The notes below the pieces were generated by a model. It did not search any database. It was not told where the DNA came from and saw only the letters and a program-made list of their open reading frames with translations. From Numida meleagris (lineage: Eukaryota > Chordata > Aves > Galliformes > Numididae), in NCBI RefSeq assembly GCF_002078875.1, contig NC_034409.1, positions 14,423,111 through 14,487,110 of the forward strand: DNA of 64,000 bases, given 5' to 3'. Of this stretch, positions 53,701 through 64,000 are shown piece by piece; position 1 is the stretch's first letter, and every line of letters starts with the position of its first letter. The position numbers were made by a program, and so were the translations under genes.

Positions 53701-54418
53701 CCTTTGTTACATGAATACTTTACAATCAAGAAGATGGAACAAAAATACCAACACGCTGCCCACCTTGCTTGCAGCATGGGCAAACATTCCCATGCTCACA
53801 TTCCCTGAGACTAACAGAGGCAGCAGCAGGGGTGCATGTTTCAGCACGGTTTGGCAACCAGACTGCAAGGGATAAGCTTTGGCATGAACTAATTTTTGCT
53901 AGATAAAGCAAATGTTATCATGGCCATCTTTGCAACCCTTTTATCTCAGTTACACTGTAGCAACACTTCCTAAAATGTGGGCTCCAGTAACCTATGCTCC
54001 TCTACTTCCCAATTAGCCCTGTGCTCCCAGCTGTGTTCACCAAGGAATCTCTCATTCCTTGCCGAGCTATAAAGCTTTCATTTTGGAAAGAAGGCCACGT
54101 ATGGGGCAAAACTGTATATCTGAAAATGAACCAGCTGGACCTGCAAAAGCCCACACGTTTGGGCCTCTGACATGAACACTTCAAAAATTCTAGTGCTGCA
54201 GTTCCAGCATGTTTACCTAGCAGGAATGCTGGATCTGCCTTGAGATTTAAGTGTAGTGTAGAAACGTAAGATAGAAATTTAGCTTTATCAGTTTAAAAAA
54301 AAAAAAAACACAAATTTATAAACACTTATCAAACCCCAAAAGCAAAGAAAATGTCTTCCTTTTTTGTTTTTACAGCATAAACCTTAATTTTATACCATTC
54401 ATTACAGCTGTCTTTTAA

Positions 54419-54472
54419 ATATATATATATATACATACATACGCGTATGTGTGTGTGTGTATATATATATAT
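54419..54472 (+). repeat. compound (TA)n(CATA)n(TG)n(TA)n microsatellite
   Basis: The tract goes from TA repeats through CATACATAC to a central ACATACGCGTATGT (54437-54450, a perfect 14-bp palindrome), then TG repeats and TA repeats again. It is alternating purine-pyrimidine over about 50 bp. Confidence 0.95.
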
Positions 54473-57400
54473 TTTCAGACTAGCAAACACAAAGGAGTAC
54501 CTAGCCAGAAGAAAAACAGCAAAGGAAAAAAATGACAGGTAAAATAGTGACAGATTCTCCCAGAAAGGTATCAAAAGAGATCATGGCACAAAAACGTTTG
54601 GAATATCAGACACAGTTTTCAGTTAATAAAAGCTTTCGATAAAAACAGACTCATAAATGGACTACTTTCAGTTAACTACCTATAGCAGACATGTTTGCAA
54701 CACTATTATTATTTACTTAATTCTACCTCTTCCAAAGAAATTTTAAGATAGGAAAAAAAAAAAAGAAAAGAAAGCAAGAACAATTCCCAATTAGGTATTA
54801 GAATTTCAGCCAAAAACATCATAAACACTTGCATTATCATGTGCACCACATTCATATCACATGAATTATTTAAGTTGTATTAAATATGCATGTCTCTATC
54901 CAAGCAGGTTTTTCCTGAAAACTCCAGTCTCCAGCTTTCTGCTATTTTCAATATTTGCTTAAATGCAGTGTTTTTTACCCCTTGCCTCATATCAACTAAT
55001 TATGAATTCCTTGCACTATGGTGTACTACCTGCCACAGAGAAAAGGGGAAAAGGGGAGAATGTTTCATGCTTCATTTGCTATTCACAACATCTTATCAGG
55101 AGTGTCTGCTTTGCAGTTTGATGAAAACTACTCTATCAAACACATGTTCAGCAGAGGTACAACTAATAGCCAAGGGCACTAACAGACGATCAACAAGAAA
55201 CATCTGTCTGCCAACCCATCTAAACCCATCTCCTGCAGTGCAGTGTAGCAGACAGTAACTCCAGTGCTAGCAGGAGGCAACTTCTGGTTCTGCCATGCTT
55301 GCCTGAACCCTGGGATGATCAACAGGAACATCTAAGACAGAAACACAGGACTCTCGGGTGGCAGGTTCAGATGAGGTCACAGTATGGAAATCAGCAGAGG
55401 TTCGACAAGAAGGTGGTCCAGTGTGGGAGCACAGAGACTTGTCTTAAACACGTATATGACAAGATGCTGTGACCTAAGCTGCTGCCACTGCCATCACCTC
55501 AGTGGAGACAGTCAAGCAACCCAAATCTAGGAAACAACATCACTGAATTTCTCAGTTCTCTGCTTTAATATGATCTCAAGGAAGAAAAAAAATTATTTAA
55601 TCTCGGTCTAATCAAATTTGAAGGTTTGGTTGAAGCCATAACCTAAATTCTAGTCCCCAGAAGTATCTCAAACTACTCTCGTACAAAAAAAAAAAAAAAG
55701 AAAAAGAAAACTTACGGGATTTTTTTTTTTGCGTCAGACATTGATGCAAACATTTTACTAATATATCATTCAAAATAATCTTTCAGTCTTATAAAAACCA
55801 TACCTGATGCTGAAGATTGAACAATAAATGGAGTCAAACACAAGTGAGGTTGTGTGCAGCTACGGTGCTGCTTACCAGCTAGCCAACTTGGAAGGAAAGC
55901 TCCAGGCAGGAGGTGCTAAGGCTGATGGGAAATAAGGCAGATGAAGGGTGGGGAGTCCTTCAGTGACTCATCAGCTGTAGCCCCTTCTCCTCCCTCCCAC
56001 ACCCAGAAGCATTCTGCTAGACAAAAAATACTAAAACTTTCCTTCTCTTTACAATGTTTATTCTACTTTCATTGCAGTGCATTTGGAAAGATGATCAATT
56101 ACTGTTGCAGATATTACTGGATTAGAAAACAGATGCTTACAAGGTCCATTAAAAAACAAATATTTTTATAGTGTGAAAAAGAAGTATTTTCATGAAACAA
56201 AGCCCATTTAATGGGCCACTGTTGTCTAATTTTTAAGGCATAGAAACTTGCAAACTCAAATACTCTAAGAATTTTCTTCCTTACTTCTTGCCATTTAGAA
56301 CTACATTGTATTTGCATACCTGCAGAGTAATGGTTGGTAATACCTGCCTAAACCAAGTACTACAGTCTGTGAAGAATTTTCTGAAATACGATGCAAAAAG
56401 TGCAAATGAGAACCAATAATAAAACAGGATCAGAAAGTAACATGACACAAGGTCCTCTCCACATTTGCAACACTAAATTATATTCCAATGTTGAGCAGGA
56501 TAACACACTTCTTTGAAAATCCTTATATTTTCAAAATATTGTTATTAAACTTGCCCATATGTTCAGACAACTACACTCCTCATGAACCTTCTATTTAATG
56601 GTAGCTAAAAGTAATGCCACAATACAGACATTTGAAAAGGCTATTATTTGCACTACATTAGCACAGCATAGCCCCACTCACAGACCAAAAACCTGTTACA
56701 CTGAAAAGAGGAACTCACCATGAGTTAACATGCTACTCGCCTGTTTGCACTTTACTTGTTCGTCTCATTTTTTTTCCTTTCAGTACCATACTAATTCCTA
56801 CATACAGAATGCTTTAAAGATCAAGTATCTGAAACAGCAGATGTATCTGAAACTTGAACAGCAGAGTTATAGCAAATGAAAACAAACTGAGCTGTTATCA
56901 CCTGAACCCACATTCACAAGGCCTCAGGTTACAGGTACTGAGATTCCTAATGGTTTCTTGATAAGGTTTTATGTCTTCCCTCTATGTAAATATTGGAGTT
57001 ACGTATCTATTTATCTCAAACCAAGAGGCATCTTTTAAATCTTCTTAATATTTTTACACTCAAGGCATATCTTCTCTAATTTAGCAAACAAGATCTGTTA
57101 AGAAAGAACAGTCAAGCATCTAATAAAACAAGCACTATTACAGCTAGCATGTTTCTTTGTCTTTCTTGGATTATCACCTTTAGTTAGATTCACCTATATA
57201 AAACAGCATGTATTTCAGCAGGGTCTGATTGATCTTCTCTTTCGAACTACATGAAGTTCTTTCCTGCACTGCTCAGATTGTTCCGGCGAGAAAATATACG
57301 GCTACAACGTAACAGCGAGATGAAGCAACAACTGGAGATGAAAATTAGAGATGACGTACCAGGCACTTTTTTTGTTGCTGTAAAACATTTGAAGAGGGAT

Positions 57401-59710
57401 TAATAGGAATAATTCATAGTTTCTATTTTGCGATGGATTTGGAAATACGTTTTCTACCTCAATAGCAAACAACACCTGAAGAATTATGCACAAAAACACT
57501 TCAAAATATTTTATTAGTAGTAGTATCACTACTAAAAATATACTTTAATACGAGTTACGTGGCTATTTCACCTTTCTTTTTTATGCACACTTTCAACCCT
57601 CACATGCAGAGGCTGCAAGCTGCAAAATATAAGTGAACTATATCGAAGCCAGACATTCATTTTAGCTTTTCCAAAATTCAAAACATTCTATCATCTGTTC
57701 CTATGGAAACTGAAAGGATATTCTAGGTTATATCGGTATCAGCCGATTATGTTGCAGAGAAATCTGTGGTTTATTTTAATCCATAGTTCAGAAACATAAA
57801 TTCATACTTAGCGTTTAGCTTGATGATTTTGAATTACTGAAGCATGGTTAACACTTCAGATCCATTAGATCACACTTTAAGATAAAATGAACTCTTTTTA
57901 GTCCAGAATAGTAAAGACAAAATTTCTAAGGTTTGGTTAATCCCCATAAAATTTACCACTCCAAAGTAGCATATAACTAACATGCACTTAGAAGATATAC
58001 TTCTTGGTTGTTAGATGAGCCATACGTTGCTATATCACATCTTAACAGAATAAGGAAGAAATAATTTAGATTTATTGAAAACTCCTTTAGTACTGCCATG
58101 CTCCAGATGGCCAGATGAAGGAATTTGATTTAGCAAGTTAACGAGATCATGAAAACCATAACCATAATACTGAAGATGAAAAATAAAATTGAATAATGCA
58201 ACATGAATACATTTCTGTGACAAAGAAACTTAAAGGTTAGAATGAAGTAGAGATACATAAACATATGAATTGAAAATGCTCTAGCTGCATACAGAACTAT
58301 CACGAAACAAAAAACAAAAATCAGTATAAGCTCTTAGGATTTTAATTAAACAGACTGAAGTGCTAGAAAGGACAACTGTGATTATTGACAATGAAAGCCA
58401 ATATGACATGTTGAAATGTCTTCTTTTTTTACATTAGAATTCCAAAGAGCAATTGAAATGGGTAGCTAAGGAGAAAAAAAAAAGAAAAAAGGCTTTGAAT
58501 CTCATCCTCTGTCTTCACTAAGCAAAACTAGATGACTTTAAGTATAGCTACCACCCTCACTGTATGCCAAAATTAGCAAAGAGGTCCAAATTTTCCTTTT
58601 TAACAGATAACATACATAGTCTTCTTACTCTAGATTCAACTAATTGACTTCCAAATGAATAATCAAAAATGCCTTCCATGTCTATAATGTATCATAGTCA
58701 ATCACTTTATTATGGAAACTAGACTGAGACAGCTTTTTCATCAGGATGTCCTCTAGGGAATCGAGATTACAGGATAATAAGGAAACATAACAGCTACTGC
58801 CTGAAGTGTACTATGCTCGTTAAATTTTTGACAGTGACAAGGTTAAATTCCAACTTCTAGCTTTCAAAGTAGAAACAAATGTCAGAACAAAAAAATAAAA
58901 CCAAGAAGAATTTGAGTGCTCATTGACTTAAAAAAATGTATACTCTGGGTAGCATTTCAACTCCAAGTTTTCCAGATTTTCTATGAGGACAGCCTACAGC
59001 ATGTGGATACAAAGACAGTCACGTACAAATTGAAGGAGTTATTTTCTCATATTTTTCTAATTTATTTACTATTATAATGATCACTTCGTACTTACGCAGA
59101 TAAATGCAAAATGACATCAATTTCCATTTGCATTCTGAAGAATAGAGGGCTTATATTTTTTTTAATAATATGACAAAATATGGTAGCTAATATGGAAAAA
59201 GTGGCAAAGGGCAGGGAAGAACATCCAGAAGTCAAGCTTTTTGTTTGAGATGCACAGTACATCAGTGTGGGCAATAAAGTACATCCTAAGCTAAATCAAG
59301 CAAAGATAAAAGTTAAGAAGCCCATCACTCAACCGTGCGTCATGCTAAGTGTCATTCTACTATAACATTAGACTTTGTTCTACAATCAAGCACTCTTCCA
59401 CAGAGCTGACAGCTTTAGACAGCACATTCAGACATACATAGACCTGCACGAGGTCTATGCTAAAGATAACTAAGAAAGAGAATACTTTAATAAAACACAT
59501 AATCTTATTTAAGTATGCAAGATTAGTAATTAGAAATTCAAGTTCACATGCTCTTACCCAGACGGTAGTGCTACAAAAGCCATGTCTTTGGCACTAACAA
59601 TTAGAAATAACTCAAGAATGCAACATTATCACTTCTTGTAGGTTTTGCCAAAAAAGTGAAAAACTGAATACAATCAATGCCAGTCATTCTTAGTATCTAA
59701 ATATCTTGAA

Positions 59711-60180
59711 CACCTCCAAGTGCATCTGCATGCCTGGAACATGCTGCCTCAGGATAATAAAGACCATATATTGCTTAAGATCCTTGACATTATATTAAAC
59801 GCTGGTGTATGAAGGATTTAAGATTAATTTCACCAATCTTGCTGTAACATTGCAAGTTGTACTACATAAGCACTCAGCTCAGAGGACCCTGATTTGAAAC
59901 ACATTGTGCAATTTCTTGATGATCACCTCCAGAAAAATGGTCAATTATGTGCATACTTTTCCCACCAATCCCTTGAGGACTGTAATAGAGATCCTTGACA
60001 TGAGATTAAATGCTGGTCAGAGAAGGAGATCAGATTACTATCACCAATCTTGCTGTTACACTGCAATATGTGCTACATAAGCACCTAGCTTAGACGACCC
60101 TGATTGGAGATAAGTTGAGCAACTTCTTGATGAGCAACTTCCAGAACACTGGTTAATTATGCAGATGCTTCATCCTTCAA
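59711..60180 (+). repeat. diverged tandem duplication, period about 221 bp
   Basis: Two copies align from GATCCTTGACAT at 59779 and at 60000, both continuing through TCACCAATCTTGCTGT, GCTACATAAGCAC or its near match, GACCCTGATT and AATTATG to about 59960 and 60175. Weaker similarity before the first copy and after the second (CACCTCCA and CTTCCAGAA words) suggests a partial third unit. No open frame or known transposon feature is seen. Confidence 0.8.
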
Positions 60181-61086
60181 CCGCTTATTCTCAGGCACTA
60201 AATAGCATTAGACAAGAACAAGTATAAATATACATCTAATCAATAATTTTTAACATGAAAAAAATGCTGTAGTTGTCCCAAAGCCAATTCAGCTTAGAAG
60301 AGAGACTCAGTATGAAACAGAATGCAAAACAGAAAAAATCAAAACAAATTCTATTCAGTGAGATACAATATGGAAATTCAAAATGCCCCAAAATGTGCTC
60401 AGTTTGACAAAATTATAAAGATGTTACACTGAAAGTAATTGAGACATTTGCGCTCAGATTGTATTGTTTACATATTTATCTTGTTTACACAAATCCGATA
60501 TTTGAATATCTTGCAGAAGTAGAGTTTAGGATTATTTTTGTTTGTTTGCTTTCTTCCCTCTTCTCTAGTCTATGAGATTATAATTAAGAGAGCTCTTAAC
60601 TAAAAAAAAAAATCTATGTATTAAAGAAAACTGCAGAGAATTCAACATTCATTTGGACAAAGGATAGGTACTAAGTTTACTCTTATTTTTTGCTTTCCCT
60701 AATACGATCAAGAAACTTCACTATAAGGTCACCAGAAAATTTCACTATTATCAATGAATATAACTCTAAATCTATACTAGGTAGAAAAATTCAGAAGTTT
60801 TCTGTAACACGATCTGTGTTTAAGGTGCATAATCAAGGAATTCTGAGTTCTACACTCATCTCCACATTGTGTCCTGTTAGACCTAAATGGATACTTTATG
60901 TTTTATTCCATATTCAGTGATACCATAATCGTCATCATCTGTATCCTAACAACTTTACGAAGTTTTTATTGGTAAGGTCAAAAGCAAGGGCATAGGCTCC
61001 TAGGCTTCTAACCCATTTCACACATATCAGTACAAAACCTGCAAAAATCCACCCTTCTTACTCAGAGATGCCCCATAAATATGCTC

Positions 61087-61150
61087 GGGGACATGATTTA
61101 GCGGTGGGTTGTTAGAGCAATATGGTTAGGTTGCGGTTGGACTTGATACA
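61087..61150 (+). mobile_element. CR1 LINE, tiny 3' remnant
   Basis: GGGGACATGATTTAGCGGTG followed by GGTTGTTAGAGCAATATGG and GCGGTTGGACTTGATAC corresponds to the CR1 3' untranslated text (GGACATGGTTTAGTGGTGG...GGTTGGACTTGAT). Only about 65 bp remain and the terminal repeat is gone. Confidence 0.75.
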
Positions 61151-61777
61151 CAATACACCTGCTGAAAAAAATGGTGTCTAAAGAAAATTCAGATCATTTT
61201 GCCTAGAGTTCCTCCCGTAAAGCAAAGAAATGCTGGGGATGCTTCAGGTGGTTGCAAGATGCCTACGTACCTTTTCTTGTTTCTTTGTTTTTAAGCAGGA
61301 AACACTGCTGCATCTTCTCAGAAATTGACTAAAATAATGCTGTGGTTGCATCTCTGTTAAAGCAGCCCCTCCTGATTTCCACACTATCTGCTATGAGCCT
61401 GCTTACAATGTGAAGGAAAGCTATGACGACTAAAGGTAAGAACAGAATTTGAATCCATTTTCTTGATGCTGCTCTGTGGCTCATGACAGAGCATTAATCT
61501 GCACTTTATACACCAGGATTGGGTAACAAAGCATACGATGCAATAAAAAAATTGCCTGTAGCCATTGGTACCTCCACTTGAATGGATTTACCATTATTTT
61601 ACTTTTGCCCACAGGAGCAGAGAGGGCTTACTGTTTCTAAAAGTATTAGGAAGACAAGCATGGTTGGCAGCTCTTTGAAAGCCTGTTAAGTCTAGAAATG
61701 TTGAATGACTGTTCTAGTTTATACCCAGACGGCAGCTTTAAAGTTACTGCAGTGAGCACAAGTAGAAGCCTTCACTT

Positions 61778-62630
61778 AGAATCATAGAATCCTTAGAGTT
61801 GGAAAGGACCTTTAAAGGTCATCCAGTCCAACCCTCCTGCAGTGAACAGGGATGGCACAGTTAGATCAGGTTGCCCAAGGCCAGGTCCAGCCTCCCCCTG
61901 AAAGTCTCCAGGGATGGGGCATCCACCACATCTCTGGGCAATCTGTTCCAGTGCCTCACCACCCTCACTTTAAAAAACTTAGTCCTTATATCTAACCTAA
62001 ATCTACCCTCTTTAAACTTGATGCCATTTCCCTTGTTCTGTCACAAAAGATTCTGCTAAAGAGTGTCCCCTTCTTTCCTGTAGCTCCCCTTTAGATACTG
62101 ACAGGCCGCTATCGGGTCACCTCGCAGCCTTTTCTTCTCCAGACTGAACAGCCCCAGCTCTCTCAGCCTGATCTCATAGGGGTGGGGGTTTCATCCCTGG
62201 GATAATTTTTGTGGCCCTCCTCTGGACACAATCCAACAGGTCCATGTCACTCCTGTACTGAGGACTCCACATCTGGATGCAGTACTGCAGGTGAGGCCAC
62301 AGCAGGGCAGAGCAGAGAGGCAGGATCACCTCCCTCACCCTGCTTTTGATGCAGCCCAGGATATAGTTGGCTTTCTGGGCTGCAAGGGCACATTGCTGGC
62401 TCACATCCAGCTTCCCATTTACCAGTACCCCCAGGTCTTTTTTGGCAGGGCTGCACTCAAAAATTTCATTCCCCCTCTTGTACTGGTAGCAGATGTTGCC
62501 TCGACCCAGGTGCAAGACCTTGCGTTTGGATTTGTTGAACCTCATGAGGTTCACCTGGGCACACTGTTCAAGCCTGTCTAGGTCCTTCTGGATGGCATCC
62601 CATCCCTCTGCCCACAGCATGGTGTCACTT
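61778..62630 (-). mobile_element. CR1 LINE of about 850 bp with preserved reverse-transcriptase C-terminus
   Basis: The 3' tail lies at 61778 (TTAGAATCATAGAATCCTTA on the plus strand) and the element reads on the minus strand. From about 62630 down to 62174 an uninterrupted frame encodes CR1 ORF2 motifs in order: AEGWDAIQKDLDRLE, VNLMRFNKSKRKVLHLG, SPAKKDLGVLVNGKLDVSQQ, ALAAQKANYILGCIKS and VQRRATKIIPGM. A frameshift near 62190 then breaks the reading before [11 protein letters not shown]. It is inserted in the same orientation as COG5. The good state of the frame suggests one of the younger copies here. Confidence 0.97.
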
Positions 62631-64000
62631 CTGAAGTAGCCAACTGCTAACATCACACTTCCAATAGAACAGAAGGAAAGAGATTGCTTCTGAGAAATAT
62701 ACAAATGCCATAGTGATGAACTTGCAATGAAAACATGAATTATAATGCTGAGAAAAAGACAGTGAACCACTTGCAGGTAAGTATCTCCTTTCACATGCTG
62801 GTTATTTTGGTGAATCTGAGCACAGCTCATGAGGAAGTTCTACGTCATTGAGTAAACAATTAAAAGAACAAAAACAGTCTCCTACCTTAACAAATAATAT
62901 ATCAAAACATTGAAAGAGTCAATTCCAACCTTTTAGGTCTGTTCTCAAGAGCTGAATTCTACAGAAGACATTCACCAAATTTTAACAAACAACTACTTAA
63001 AAGGAGATACTTACAGCTTTGGGTTTCGTTTTGTTTTATTTTGTTTTCTAATGCATTTTCACTTCCTGCTGTTCTTTCAGGTGGTCAGTGAAGTATTCTA
63101 AAACAGAGATCTAAAGCTAACTTCCTTCTTAAGGCACTGCTGAAAAGTGCTCGGTGAAATACAGAAATAGAGCTCACTTACATACGCAACTGGTCTCATG
63201 TTTATTTACATAGAAGATCAAAAAAAGTGAAAATTAAAATTGCTATTCTAAATATCAAATAACCAAAGAACCAGCTGAACAAAATACAGCTGCACTATTC
63301 TCAATGGTACAGACCTGGCTGCCACAATAGAAATTATCAAAAAGGCAGCCTATCTAAAAAATTCTGTACTACAAAATGCAGATGAAAAGATGGAGATCCT
63401 ATGCCCTCTTATGGGAAATCTCAGGGCTTGGAAGGTATAAATGTAGATCAGCTTGTCAATAAACACACAGCTACAATAATAAGAACCAAAGACACGCTAG
63501 CTGCTGGTCATATTTCAAATTATACATTTCTTGGGCAATGTCTGCACACATATTTTATAAAACACACTATTATTCCAACATTAAAACTGCAAATCGTACC
63601 CAGCAACAAATCTGTGAAGCATATCCCAACATTACTTAATGAAAATACCCACTTCTATATGGCCTATATAGTCGTTGTAACTAAACAATAAAAATGTTCT
63701 TCTAAACAATCTTCCAAACAATCTTTCTTGCAAGAAACAGGCTCCTGGCTAAAGCACAACAGGCAAATACTTTAATAATCTCTTGATTACCTGGATACAG
63801 CCTGGAACACCTAATAAATCTGTCAATTTTTCAAGTAGAGTGGGACTGATTTCCCCAGGGTTTCTTTGTCAGTTCCGTTTTAGTACTTAATATAAAGAGA
63901 AAATTATCAGAGAAGGTCAAATCTGACATGAAAAACTAGAAGAGGTAGATACAGATGAAGACTTTTGCTACATTTAAAATAGATGTCTACTTGCTTTTTC

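Larger units (their letters stand above)
21924..64000 (-). other. COG5: large COG5 intron (over 42 kb, truncated by the window)
   Basis: From the acceptor CTAG at 21924 upwards I found no sequence encoding the expected upstream COG5 peptides. In mammals the single-exon receptor gene GPR22 lies inside COG5 on the other strand, but no receptor-length open frame occurs here. The stretch holds eight CR1 copies, simple repeats, a tandem duplication and a few unassigned exon-like pieces, each listed separately. Intervals not covered by those entries (for example 21924-25308, 27000-33180, 42260-46500, 51000-54400 and 55000-58000) are AT-rich and show only short chance frames. A very short or very diverged COG5 exon could have been missed by eye. 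Confidence 0.65.

Noticed and set aside
53442..53783. Minus-strand open frame of 113 codons
   Set aside because: No splice-like edges and no protein family resemblance. The cysteine and tryptophan content looks like chance in a GC-richer patch.
63782..63850. Possible minus-strand exon encoding NPGEISPTLLEKLTDLLGVP before a GTAATC donor
   Set aside because: There is no pyrimidine tract or credible acceptor upstream, and the peptide does not match the expected N-terminal COG5 exons.

Overview
The window is AT-rich vertebrate DNA from a bird. The evidence is about eleven CR1 (chicken repeat 1) LINE fragments, several ending in the avian-type ATTCTATGA-like 3' tail, together with a multi-exon gene with GT-AG introns whose protein matches vertebrate COG5. 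A galliform such as chicken is plausible, but the species cannot be fixed from the sequence alone.

The only gene I can name is COG5, which encodes subunit 5 of the conserved oligomeric Golgi (COG) tethering complex. It lies on the minus strand. Seven internal coding exons are visible, in transcript order 21923-21758, 20324-20212, 20112-20035, 7131-7050, 4912-4708, 3530-3369 and 1897-1798. All junctions are GT-AG, the codon phases join cleanly, and together they give 906 nt = 302 codons with no stop or frameshift. This is the middle of the protein. The N-terminal exons lie above 64000 or were not recognised, and the C-terminal exons lie below position 1. Exons are packed at 1.8-7.1 kb and 20.0-21.9 kb, separated by a 12.9-kb intron. 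A 99-bp mini-intron separates two of them.

From 21924 to the end (over 42 kb) I see no further COG5 exon, so this appears to be one very large intron, or part of one. It holds most of the CR1 insertions (25.3, 37.0, 40.6, 47.3, 49.1, 50.5, 61.1 and 61.8 kb), an 11-bp AT minisatellite at 26.7 kb, alternating purine-pyrimidine repeats, a diverged ~220-bp tandem duplication at 59.7-60.2 kb, and small hairpin-forming repeats. The most intriguing unexplained piece is a coding-like stretch on the plus strand (41743-42180). It has one internal TAG, a terminal TGA and a nearby AATAAA, antisense to COG5, and I could not assign it to a family. A few exon-like minus-strand segments (33.2, 36.4 and 58.1 kb) have good acceptor sites but no recognised family.

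No rRNA, tRNA, CRISPR array, intact transposon or complete gene was found. Most short open frames look like chance frames in AT-rich DNA.
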